This document shows, one piece after another, positions 34,731 through 45,883 of a stretch of DNA of 64,000 bases. Below the pieces are notes generated by a model. That model made no database searches. It had not been told where the DNA came from and was given only the letters and a program-made list of their open reading frames with translations. Within the stretch, counting starts at the first letter, position 1. Every line of letters starts with the position of its first letter. Both the position numbers and the translations under genes were made by a program. The stretch is from assembly GCA_001179505.1 (NCBI GenBank), contig CDMY01001019.1:8717-72716 (forward strand), read 5' to 3'. This stretch comes from Vitrella brassicaformis. Lineage: Eukaryota; Sar; Vitrellaceae.

Positions 34731-37610
34731 ATGACATTCCCCGCACACAAAAATGACGGCGTTGTGTGTGTGTGTGCCATCCATGCCATGCAGGCCCTGT
34801 CAGGCGATGAGTTGGTCAGCCTGCTGGCTGACGAGTACGCCACGCGCTACCTCGAGGCCTTTGACATCGAGCCAACACGGTCAGTAGCGATGCGCAGCAG
34901 CTCGATTGCATCTCTCTCCCTTCCCTCCCCTCCCCTGTGACTGTCGTCAGCAAGAACAAAGGCCATGTGCTCAAGGCCATGCCGCTCTCCAGCTGCACCA
35001 TGCAGGCATCGTGGGAGACGCAAGGGTAGCCAACCACACACACACACACATACACACAGAATGTCTCTCACACAAAAAGGCCCACCGACGCAGCCACTCA
35101 TTTTGTTGCTCTGCTGTGCGATGCCCTGTCTTGCCTTACCTGCGCACAGCATCACAGCCGCCGATGCCATTACCATCCTTCTCCCCGTTGCCGGCCAGTC
35201 CGGCATGGCGGCTGATGACGCCACACAAGAGGACGAGAAAGCGGCCCCGCCAGCAGCAGCAGCTGCTGCCCGCTCCCTCATCCGGTCAGCAAGTGCGAGA
35301 GGGTCACTGACCAGTGTCGCGGACAAGGGGGCTGGTGGGGCAGCAGTGGCAGCAGCCGGGGCGGGTGTCGCCGGTGTCAAGAAGCCCTCACGAGCCAAGG
35401 TCATGGGGCTTGGCCAGGGGCACTATTTGCCATCGCCCGTCTACCTGGTTGGCGAGATGAAACACACGCAGACTGATGAGATGGGCGGCATCTGTCTGTC
35501 TCTCTGTGTCTCTGTCTGTCTGCACAGGATGTGTCGCCGCCCCCGACTGCCCGTGTGGCGTCTAGTGGTGCGCGAGAGGACCGGCCGTCATTCTTCGGCG
35601 TGGTCAGGGAGGCCGTGACCGACCAGCTGCCGCAGCACACACACATCGACATGCTCGGACACCGCAGCAGAGATAAGGAGAGGAAGGCCTCGCAGGACGT
35701 CAGCCCACGACTGGTGTAAGTGAATTCTGAGCCTTCAACTCATCCTCCATACTGACCATGACTCTCCGACGATCTCTCTCAGGGCCTTTTTCCAAGCGCT
35801 GCGTGACATCCGTGCCGCAGCGGCGGCTCCTCACATTTCCCAGGCCAACGCACAGCTCAAGACTCTCACCACCAAGCCGCCCAAGCGCGTCATGACCATG
35901 TCTCTGCACGACGACGACCGCACCTCCGCCACACAAGATGACGAGAGCCACCAGGGCGCCTTGCTGCTGGGGGGCGAGGGCATTCGGCGCGGCAAGGAGG
36001 CGCGGGAGACGACAGAGAGGGAGGAGGACGCCATTGCGGCGGTGCAGGTGCTGCATTGGAAGTTTCTTTCTCTGAGAGACGACACAGGGGGGAGGGAGCC
36101 TTCCCTCAGCGATTGGGTGTTGGGGCTGCCCAAAGCCGTCAAGACGGCCCTGCTGACCCAGCCTCTTGACGTATGCTCGCAATGGAGACACTCACAAACA
36201 CAGAGGCGAGACATACACCGTGTGTGTGTGTGTATGTGTGTGTGTGTAGGTGCCAGCGGCGCGTGTGCGTCAGGAGCTGGATTATCTGGTGTCTGATCCA
36301 GGACGGCTGCCAATGGACAAGCTCACGCTGAGGCCCGAGCGGCTCACCGTCGACGTCAAGGAACGAATCGCCAAAATTGTGAGTGAGCCTGCGCGTGCAG
36401 CCGATACACGCACAATCCATTTACGCCAATCCATCCATCCCCCTTTCTTGTGCTGCTCTCTTTCCTGCGGTAGCTGACGAGCGATTCGTGTCTGCAGCTG
36501 AGCATCTCCTTCGCCCAGTCCCTCAACTGGCACATCGCGGCCCCACTCCTCGCATCAACCCAGCCACTCATCGATGCCATGGACGATGCCACGGATATGC
36601 CCTCCGTGGCAGCGATCAGCGAGGCCGACCGGCAAGCTCTCACGCTGTCGCTGCACACCACTTTTGCCGTGCTGAGGAAACAATGCGCCGTAAGAAACAC
36701 TACACACACACCTGTGGGTGCTATGGTCAAGGATGTCTGGTTGGCTGGTGACTGCAGGGGCTTCATCCTAAGGGATTGGGTATGGGGTATGCGATGCCGC
36801 TGGTGACCCTGGTGGTGCGGGTGATGGCCGAGTGCATATTCCAAATCGCCTGTCCCATCCTCACAGAGAAACACGCAAACCAACGGGTTATCTCCAACTG
36901 AGCTGGCCATTAGACAGGTCTGATGTCTTGTGTGTGTCTGTGGATAGCATTTCCTGCGATTTCTCAACCTCGATTTCTATGCCACTTTTGACCCCGATCG
37001 CAGCTGCTCCAGGTGCCCAGGCACACACACACACATATATATGCGTGTCTCACTCCCTCCACCCACTATGTCTCTGTGGACGTGTGCAGCTTCCCTGGCC
37101 TGGACAGCTGCCTGTCTGAGATGGGTTCCCCGCCACAGCAGCCTCCCTTTGCCCCTACACTCACACGCGCCGTCAGAATGCCAAAGGAGACTGCACGGAC
37201 CAGACAGCAGAAGCTGAGAATGAGGAAGCTACGGTGAGCCAAGGAGAGAGGGAGACAGGGAGCGACAACTTTTTCACTTGATGGCAAGTTGATGCGTGTG
37301 TTGGTCGGCCGACAGGACGAGCCCATTGCTGCATCAAGTGTTGGTGAGCGGCGCGTCGGCCACAGATGCACACAATGCATCCACCGCTGAGACATCGGCA
37401 GAGCAGCCGTCCCACCCGATGTCGTCACCTCTTCCCCCCCTGCCCCTCCCCGCCCACCCGCCATTCACTGTGCCCCACTTGGAGAGCTGTGCTGTCAATA
37501 CTACGAGCACCCTTGAGACACACAAGGTGGCGCCCTCCAGCAAGCCCCCGCCGCGAGAAGCGATGCACCCGTCATTGAGCCAGCGGATCAAGGGGAAGAG
37601 GCTAAGATAG
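34731..37610 (+). CDS. unrecognised multi-exon protein
   Basis: Start taken at 34731 (MTFPAHKNDG), though an upstream exon is possible; the acceptor at about 34792 precedes ALSGDELVSLLADEYATRYL. Exons: to 34879, 34951-35025, 35150-35447, 35528-35715, 35783-36170, 36250-36378, 36474 (or 36499)-36689, 36758 to about 36890, 36948-37012, 37090-37233 and 37316-37610. Phases agree at nearly every junction. It has Ala-rich linkers, a basic/acidic middle (EARETTEREEDAIAAVQVLH), helical segments (RQELDYLVSDPGRLPMDKLT, LSISFAQSLNWHIAAPLLAS), a conserved-looking stretch VVRVMAECIFQIACPILTEK and FLRFLNLDFYATFDP, and a Pro/Ser-rich basic tail ending KGKRLR. No membrane segment or signal. I do not recognise the family. 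The helical character would suit a trafficking or scaffold protein, but that is not established. Confidence 0.72.
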
Positions 37611-38345
37611 ATGGATAGATGAAGACACGCTTTGTGTGAGAGTGTGTGGCAGGGGGAGAGGGAGGGGTCGAGAGGAGTTGAGGCGTTGCTGGGCGTATTG
37701 GTCTTTGTACAGAAATGGCGTGTGTGTGCATAGACGTGCTGCAACGATGTCTGAATGAAAGTGGTGCAATGGTCGATCGTTGACCGATCCGTCCCGTTCA
37801 CCTAGCTGCTCAACTGGTTTCGGGATCAACATCCACAGCCCAGCAAATATAAAAAGTAGGCAACGATGGATGGACGCAATACACCTCTGCCTCCCTATCT
37901 GCACACGCGTGCCGATCATGCTTGTCTGGTGCCCTCACATTATCAGCCGGCACATTGTCTGGCTCCCTGCCTGCCGCCTTGCCTCTCGTTCTTTCTGTCT
38001 GCTCGCAGCCACGCGCCGCAGAGTGTAGCAGTGTGTGCACCACACCCATCCATCAGCACGCCACGCCCGCCACAGTCCCGCCACCAGCATTGTGTGTACA
38101 TTTCACACAGTATGTATCCATCGATGGAACGAACGCGTCAAAACCTCTCCAATATATATGAATGTCCCGGACACACAGACAGACGAGTGAGGCGGCCGCC
38201 CTTGATACGGCCGCCCTTGATGACTACGTGTAGGAATTTTGAGCCAGTTAGCTCTTATTATTCATTCAAGCAGTGGGGGCATCCACACAACTGACCTCTG
38301 ACACGCAAAGCCGATCGTGGGGGTCTCGCTGAAGCATGTATTCAA
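37611..38345. other. intergenic
   Basis: Region downstream of the preceding gene with ATAG and ATCC repeats and no exon-like frame. Nothing further supported. Confidence 0.45.
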
Positions 38346-39249
38346 TCAGCTCCACGATCGCAGTTCAATCTGTCTGCTCATGAGGTACTGCGATCTGTAG
38401 GAATGGGGCCTTCCGTCGGCACACCCTTCTGACACACAGCACTGAAAAGACTCATACACAGGCATCGGTGGCTGGGTGGAGTGGACTGCATCTGTCTGAG
38501 AGTGTGTCTGTATGTGTTGTGTTCTTACTCTGTGCATCGCTCTGGCCTGAATGTCAGATGTGTCGGTCGTATGGCTGCGGCGGCGACAGCAGCACGGTCT
38601 TCGTGAGCATATAGAGCAGCAACAAACCTGACTGACGCCCACATCGACGGAGAGGGATACTCTGTGTGTGTGTGTGTGTCTGCTGAGGGACAATGTGAGA
38701 AGCTCCGGGGCAGATCAAAGAGCAAATCCACACGCACAGACACAGAGAGAGTCCGTGTTGCCTACCTCCATCATGTGAGGGGAATGATGACGTCTCGCGT
38801 GTCCGTATTGATCTCCTGCACATTACCCACAACCAACACAAGAAGTGCGCCAAAGTGTGGCTTTGACAGCGTTCTCTTTTGGTCGTTCTCTTTTGAGCGG
38901 CATTGTTGGTCTCGGGCCACAAAATCGCTCAACAGCCGCTCTACCGCAGTGAAGTGGTTGTTCTGTCGGCCAAAACCCAACACAAAGCTGCACGCGTGAC
39001 AGACGAACAGAGACACGTGCAGGATGGAAGCGTCTGTGCATGTGTGATGAGTGGATGTGTCTGTGCCAATCTGTGTGTGTGTAAGTGTGTGTGTGTGTGT
39101 GTGTGTATCATTCGGTCTTGACCCTGACTCACCTCAGTCACGGCGGGGCCGAGGGTGGGTGGGTGGGTGAGCGAAAACCCCAACACAAACCTGGAGACAC
39201 GTAAAGGATGGAAACGTGTGAGCCTGCGTACGTGCGTGAGAAACATGTG
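38346..39249 (-). other. minus-strand exon-like fragments, gene not resolved
   Basis: On the minus strand 39016-38771 reads FVLGFGRQNNHFTAVERLLS and DFVARDQQCRSKENDQK, and 39190-39130 reads RFVLGFSLTHPPTLGPAVTE. 38460-38350 reads VYESFQCCVSEGCADGRPHS. The text around 39190-39230 (ACCTGGAGACACGTAAA) recurs at 44075-44110, so this is part of a duplicated 3' region. No start, stop or consistent phase could be assigned. Confidence 0.3.
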
Positions 39250-41173
39250 TCACTTGAGCTTGGCGAAGACACCGACAGGCGAATACAAAATGTAAGCAGC
39301 GATATCCTCCTTCTCCTGGATCACACAGACACACACAGACACACACAGACACACACAGACACACACACACACACATCCATCCATTCCTCAGCCGGTCAGC
39401 CGTCATGTATACTACACTATGTAGTGCTGTGCTGTGCTGTGTGTGGTGACAAAGGAGTGTCCCCACGCACCTGTCGGCATCAAGAGACCGTGTGATGCCG
39501 GCGAGAGGGTGATGCTGGTCCATCGGAGTGTGGAACCGCCGAGCCTGCACACAATTAACACATAGGACGGACGTGTCACAGTGACCACATTACATTACCC
39601 CACCAACCCACTCACACTCGCCCCCGTGTATGTGTGTACTTGCCGTATCGATGGCTCTGGGGAGGTCGCCCATGTGGTAGGCCAGCTGGCCTCTCGCCTG
39701 GCACCCTCCAGCCGCGACTTGACCTTGACCTTGCGCAGCTGCCTGCAGTGCAGTCAGCCAGTTTGGTTGCACACGCACACACACGGCAGGCAGGCAATGG
39801 ATACGCGCAGCGCAGCGCATGTGTGTGTGTGTGTTTCAGTTGCAGACATACATACCCCTCCATGGCCTTGAGGTCAGCTTCCATACTGACGACCTGTCAG
39901 ACCAGCCAGAGAATACACACACATTGTACGTTCCGTTTGTTGATGCGGCGTCACTGCACACGTGTGTGTGTGCGTGGGTGCGTCACGAGCTGAGTGCTCT
40001 GTGTCTGTCGGTGTGTACGCACCCATGTCGAGTTGACGTGGTCGTCCCAGTAGGCCTTGACGAAGGCCCATCGTAGCTCGGCGAGCTGGTCCAGGAGGGC
40101 TGCGCGCTCCGACGCCCATGCGGCCTCCTTGGCTTTGAGCTGCGTGTACTGTATCACACACACACAGAGACACAGACAGATACACACCCATCCCATCAAC
40201 CAGTTGTGGTGTGCATGGTGCATGGACGTACGTACCGCTGCCTCGGGTGTCTCCAGACGTCGCTGGTGGTCCCTCTCGGCCGCCATGGCCGAACACTGGC
40301 GCTCCTTGGCGTCGAGAGAAACGTGCAGCCGATTAAGCTGCAGTGCAGACCAGACACACAGACATTTGCACGCACACAAACGACACGTCCATACCATACA
40401 CATAATCAGCCCTCTCTCCCTCCCTCCCTCCCTGTCTGTCTGTCTGTCTGAGTACCCACCATGAGCTCAGCCGCCCTGCGTCGGTGCGACTCGGTGTCCG
40501 AACGGCGCCGCTAGAGCTCCAGGAGCGTCTTGTTGGCTGTCTGGCGGTGATGGGCCCGGCGGTCGGCGGCGTCCTTGGCTCTCTTGGCCGCGCTGAGGTC
40601 AGCCCCAATGGTCAGCCCTCAGCCACTCGACAGTCTTCTCCGCCGTCTGCCGGTCCTGTAGGTAAGTAGAGAGAGAGAATGGATGACACACACACAACAC
40701 AACACAACACAGCCAGCGAGAGAAAGAGAGCGAGCCGACAGAATGTTTGCTGTGTGTGTGTGGATACATAATGTTTGATCGACTGACTGACTGACCGACC
40801 CCCTGCAGCTGTCTGACTGCCGTCAGGGCCTCACGGAGCCGGTCGTCCATGGCGAAGGGGTTGGTCTGTACATGCACACACACACACACACACATTTCCA
40901 TCAACCCGAGACCAATCACTGCACCCAACAGATTCTCAGCGAGGATACCTCTGCCAAGAGCACCAGATGTACCAACAACAGGCCGACTGCGGATCCGTAC
41001 ACACACAGGATGGCGATGTCTGCCTTGGCTGCTGCGTCGTCGGTCAGGCGCGAGAAGCCACACTGGAACCAGCGCCGGCTCTTTGCTCCATCCCCACGCC
41101 CGCCCCCAGTCGCAGGCGCAGCTGCAGCCGCAGCCGCAGCAGTTGATGCACCTGCCGCCCCCTGATCCGACAC
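39250..41173 (-). pseudogene. coiled-coil/TPR-like gene, broken
   Basis: Exon pieces on the minus strand: 41173-41010 (Ala-rich, then KSRRWFQCGFSRLTDDAAAK), 40855-40806 (NPFAMDDRLREALTAVRQLQ), 40661-40461 (DRQTAEKTVEWLR…AKRAKDAADRRAHHR), 40340-40235 (LNRLHVSLDAKERQCSAMAA, ERDHQRRLETPEAA), 40150-40025 (YTQLKAKEAAWASERAALLD, ELRWAFVKAYWDDHVNSTW), a TPR-like QLAYHMGDLPRAIDTA near 39690-39645, ARRFHTPMDQHHPLAG (39545-39480) and EKEDIAAYILYSPVGVFAKL with a stop at 39250. Earlier exons may lie at 41560-41340. The 40661-40461 exon carries a 13-bp insertion at about 40600-40618, which duplicates GGGCTGAC, and an in-frame TAG at 40513-40511. I therefore read it as a decayed copy. Confidence 0.55.
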
Positions 41174-41339
41174 GACAATGGTGGAATGCCCAGCCGCAGC
41201 CGGCAGTCAGAGAGTATCCCCTATAACTGCCAGAGAGTATCCCTTATCACTGCAACACAACACAACACAACACAACACAACAAAGGCAGCGTCCATCCAT
41301 GCATCCATCTATCCATCTATCTGTGTGTACCGATATGGC

Positions 41340-42100
41340 AACGAGTCACGCCGGCGCTCCTCCCGACACTCAACCATCCACCTGCACACACACATTCTCT
41401 CTCTCTCTCTCTCTCTTTTGTCATTCGTCTGTTGTTTGTCTGTTTGTTTGTTTGTTTGTTGTCGTCACTATCAGACTGCCTGACTCACCTGTTCCACTGC
41501 CTGTGGTGGTGGCTAGACAGGAGCTCCTCTGTCAACGGACCTGACAGACAGACCACAGTGGGTGCATTCATTCTCCATCCATCCATATCTCTCTCCCTCA
41601 GGCTGAGGCTCTCTCCGTTTCTCACCACTGCCGCTGTCGTGATCCTGGTCAGACTGCTGTCGGTGGCCAATGACGTGGCGCCCTGCCGGCCAGCCCACTC
41701 GTCCATCAATGGCCATGCGGCCAGCTCCGCGTGGCGGGGCCGAGGGTCTCGTCGCAGGGCCGAGGGCGGCCGGATGAGGGTGCTGCAATGGTCTCATGCA
41801 GACCAGACGATGCTGATTGATGATGACGGTGCTCGCTGCCGCTCGAGGGATGGAGATGGAGATGGAGATGGCTGGCCCGAAGCGCTCCTGGACCACCGCG
41901 GGAGAGCCGTCGCGCCTTCGGGCCAGAGGGAACGGACAGACGACCGACCGACAAGAGAGCAATGCTGCAATGCATGCGGTGCCTAAGCTGAGCTGCTTCT
42001 TCCTCCTCCTCGTCCCCCGGATAGAGCCCGAGGGGCGAGCTTTCACGACTCCCGAGCAAGAAGGTGATGCTGTTCGCCTGCACACAATTAACGAACGAAC
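41340..42100 (-). other. possible upstream exons, unresolved
   Basis: Minus-strand text GPLTEELLSSHHHRQWN (41560-41490) and WMVECREERRRDSLPYR (41390-41335) could be 5' exons of the coiled-coil gene. 42070-41990 reads ITFLLGSRESSPLGLYPGDE and follows a TPR-like exon (GDLPRAIDLYWTAIDKA, 42235-42175) that duplicates the one near 39670. Frames beyond 41990 are ambiguous. Treated as remnants of a second copy of the TPR-like gene. Confidence 0.3.
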
Positions 42101-42399
42101 AAACCGACAATACAGGCATATCACAGTGACCACATCACATTACCCCACTCGCCCCCGTGTGTGTGTACTTGCCTTATCGATGGCCGTCCAATACAAGTCG
42201 ATGGCTCTGGGGAGGTCGCCCCTGTGGTAGGGGAGGGCACTCGGGGGCTTGCCATGAGGCACACGTACGGCACTGTCGACTGGTCGTCACCAAACAGCTC
42301 GGCTTGGGAGACACGTCCATCGAATATAAAATGAAGACAGCGATCTGCGCACGAAAGAGATAAGCTTGGGAGCGTAGACAGAAGAGGTGTGTGCGGTAG

Positions 42400-43960
42400 T
42401 GTGGCGTCTTACTCTGCTGGCCCTGTGGTGATGCTGTCAGCGGGGCGGGCGGAGTGCAGGCCATCAACCACGCACCGCTGGGTCACAAATCCCAGCTTCT
42501 TGCATGAAACACACAAGAGGGGAAAGCAGCAGGATAAGCCACCCTTGTGCCCCGATGCACTTCTTGTTGAGCGCACCTTTCGTCTCTGGTGTGTCCCAGT
42601 GTGAGTTGAGGGCGCTTTTGAGCTCGCTGATGCGGCCAAACTGGTCTATCTTGATCATGAGGCCCTGAATGAAAGCAAACCAAGCTGCTGTATGAGACAT
42701 GAATGATCCATGTCTCTCCGTGCGATGCGCAGCTTACGGCATGTGAAGGCACACCCACCCACGTGGAATATCCCGCCGGCACCAAACGCATCACACTGGA
42801 CGCCGGGAGGTGTTGTCCAGCTGGATGTGTGGTGAAGTCCAGCCGGTGAAGTACAGGATGTGCGTGTCTGCCAAGCCCCGAGCCGCCTCGTCGATACCAT
42901 ACTGTAGATCTGAGGAAAGAAAGGAGTTGCCAAAGATTCCCAGCAGCTCCTGTTGCCTAGGGCGGGTGACGATCTGTGAGCAGAAAGCTTCTTTTTGAGC
43001 GCACCTCTCGGCAGCCGACCTGGTCCATCTTGATCTGCAGGCCGGTGATGGTGGTGAGGCAGGGGCAGCGGCCGAGGACGGCAGTGAAGCGGGGCCACTG
43101 GGCGTCGTCGAAGAAGATGCTGCTGCTCTCCAACCACTTGATCTTGGGGGATGTGGTGAGGAGGCGCACGACGTCAACCGCAGCGCCCATGCAGAGCTCG
43201 TCGACAAGGAGGGTGGTGGGTTCAGGGAAGGTCCAGCGACGGTCACTACAAATACACACACGCGACACCGAGGCATGAATGAGCGCCGTCCACACTCACT
43301 GGCCTCCATGCGTACTTGACGGCGTAGTCTGACTTCATGCTCTTCACTAGCTGCAGACGAGTCAGGTTGGGGAACGTCACGCAGGCGGGGCGGCGGGTGT
43401 CTGCTGGATAGCTGTTGGTCCAGTGTTGGAGTCGAGCGTGAGCTTCACGAGTGTTGTGGCGCAGGCCTCCAGCAGCGGCGACACCACATCGGGGACAGCG
43501 TGAACCTCCACATGAGCCACCTGGATCTTTCCCTGCACACGCACAGGCGCACGACAGAGAAGGCATTACACGGCCATGTCGACCGGTATCCCACAGCAGC
43601 GCTCTTACCATGTGGTGCAGCTCGCGAAAGTCGTCTATGTCCCAGTAGGCCTCCTGATCGGCGTCCAACATGGTGAAGTGTCGGAACACGCCATACGTCT
43701 CGTCGGTGGCCTTCTCGTGGGTCTCCCTGTTGACGCATGAGAGGCGTGGCCCATGACGGCTGCGGGATGCCCCGACAGACAGGGACGACCGTAATCCTCC
43801 TGACACACACAATCACACAATGGAGCGACCCATGTCAGAGATGGCCACATCGTTCGTGTGTGTATCACCTCTGAGTCGATGCAGCCAAGACGGTTGACAA
43901 GCAGCAAAGATGCCATCAAGATGAGCTGGTGTAATATGTTTGCATCCTCCTCACCCTGGA
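42400..43960 (-). pseudogene. family B copy c, truncated and frameshifted
   Basis: Minus-strand exons: 43940-43870 (ANILHQLILMASLLLVNRLG), 43800-43610 with CLSGHPAAVMGHAS, then in a different frame LSCVNRETHEKATDETYGVF and RHFTMLDADQEAYWDIDDF. The F-box-like part is therefore shortened and shifted near 43735-43755 compared with copy b. Later parts are LRR-like: FPNLTRLQLVKSM, RRWTFPEPTTLLVDELCMGA, FTAVLGRCPCLTTITGLQIK and RISELKSALNSHWDTPE (42655-42570), then LGFVTQRCVVDGLH. The 3' part corresponding to 21415-22060 of copy b is missing; the sequence runs into a TPR-like exon instead. The N-terminal helical exons are also absent. Confidence 0.55.
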
Positions 43961-44067
43961 GTGGGTGTCGTCTGGTGTTGACACAGAAGCTGACTGCATA
44001 CCCTTGTCTCCTGGCACAAGGTGTACAACACACAAATGGTCGCCGTGTTGTCCGTGTTTGTCTGCTC

Positions 44068-45369
44068 TCACTCACCTGGAGACACGTAAAAGATGGAAAC
44101 GTGTGTGCGTGCGACGTGCGTGAGAAAAGTGTGTCTTTCGCACGGTCTTAGCCATCGCGTGAGATTGTCGAAGACACCAACAAGCGAATATAAAATGTAG
44201 CCAGCGATACTCCCCTTCTCCTGGATCTGGTGCTGCCGTGCTGAGTCGGTGGGCTGGGTGGGCATGGGCAGGGGGCCACTGGGCTGCAGGGTGGGGGGAC
44301 GGGTGGGCATCGATGATGGTGATCGGAGTGGATGACGGCAGCGGGGCAGCGCCGCCGCTCTCCAGTCCCAGTCGGCAGGTCTGACAGGCAGAGAGCATAC
44401 AGCAGCCGACAGACAGCAACAGATGAGTGGATGGTACCCTGAGTGGTGCACCAATGTGCCTATGTGTGTGTACGTACCCGCGGTGCGGGGGCAGTGGTGG
44501 TGGTAGCGGTCGGGCGCGCAGTTTCTGTCAGCCAAAGGGCCAAAACACACAGAGAAGGGGCAAAGTATATGTGGGCGAGCGAATGAGTGGCGACCGTCTT
44601 GGGTGCCTTTCTTACCCTCACACGGGCGACCTCCTGCTCCCATACGGACAGCACAATGTGCCACCTCGCCTCCGTCACTCCCTGCACACACACACACACA
44701 CACACACACAGGACACACCAGAAGTGCTTGCTGAACACAATGCCAACCAACACGGCCAGCCAGTGTCTGAGTGACGGCTGGCTGACGGCGTCTTCGACAG
44801 AGAGCTCGAGAGGCGATGGGGACTTTGGCGGTCGCCTTGTCGTCGACGGCGGCGCTACACACAGAATGTGCTTAGCTGTCCTCGTTTGTTCCGCTTACCG
44901 GCTTTCTGTTTCTTTTCTTGGAATGGAAAAGAGTTGTCTGTGAAGCAGCAAAGGCAAAGTAAGTGCACTCTCACTCTCAACACATCATTCATTGGATAGT
45001 TGAATACTCCATTCACCTGTTGAGGACTCCGTCGGGAAAAGAGACGGCCATCAGGAGAAAGAACCACAATTCCATCATCTGCACACATGTCGACAGGGCA
45101 CAGTGACATCACCACAGCAATGAAACGGACCATGCAAAGTCATCCTTGAACATCATCCACATACCATACCGTCACCAGCCAACACAAAGACATGAAACGT
45201 GTCCTCACCTGCGAGGATGTTTTGAAGACAAAGGAAGGCGTCGTCGCACTCAGTTGACGCCAGACAGGCGTCAGGGAGTCGCCAGCTGTTCAGCAGACAG
45301 CAGGGCGCCACCGCCTGAGGCCTCGCTCGTGGCGCCACGGCGGTAGAGGAAGGAAGTGGCAGACGACAT
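44068..45369 (-). CDS. small membrane-associated protein, unknown
   Basis: First ATG at 45369 (MSSATSFLYRRGATSEAS). An open hydrophobic stretch FLFLSICFLAGVVRAILFYP lies just upstream in the same frame (45440-45385) but lacks an ATG, so a 5' exon may add a membrane segment. Later exons: TPDACLASTECDDAFLCLQN (about 45280-45215), DDGIVVLSPDGRLFSRRSPQ (about 45080-45010), a short piece near 44940-44900, and SVEDAVSQPSLRHWLAVLVG with IVFSKHFWCVL (44810-44710, second hydrophobic segment). Then ARWHIVLSVWEQEVAR (44670-44620), a Pro-rich part and EKGSIAGYILYSLVGVFDNL, with the stop at 44068. The 3' end is a duplicate of the end of the coiled-coil gene at 39250. No family recognised. Confidence 0.5.
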
Positions 45370-45883
45370 CAGGATGAGTTGGGAGGGGTAGAAGAGGATG
45401 GCGCGGACCACACCAGCCAAAAAGCAGATGGAAAGAAAAAGAAACGGGGGATCTGTGGCCGAAAGAAGGCTGAGAAGCCGAGCGCGAACGAAAACTGCTA
45501 AAAGTGGGACGAAAAATTTAATTTCCCGTCCCGTCTCCAATTCTCGCCGCGTCCCGTCTCCAATTCTCGCCCGAAGACCATTGCTTGCGTCATCTGTTCG
45601 TGGAGCAAAACAGAGGCTGAGACGCGCAGTGGGCGCAGGGGGCGAACAACTGAGCTCGCATCATTCCGGAAAAATAGGCTCGGCCTTGCACGGGCAGCAG
45701 AGTGCTTATTGAGCGTTAGAGGAAGAAACACAACTCTCAGCCAATGGCATTGGAAAGTGACGTTATTTCAGATTGTTGGTCGGTGGAAAAAGTCAGACAT
45801 TGGCATACTCTCGAAGCTAACGCGCAGGCCACTCATGCCCGTACGTCTGTCTGCCTGTCGGTCTCTGCGCGTGGTTCCTCTCC

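Noticed and set aside
41513-42133. 206-codon minus-strand open frame rich in Arg, Ser and Pro as a gene
   Set aside because: Competing frames are equally open, composition is unlike the neighbours and no family or splice support exists.
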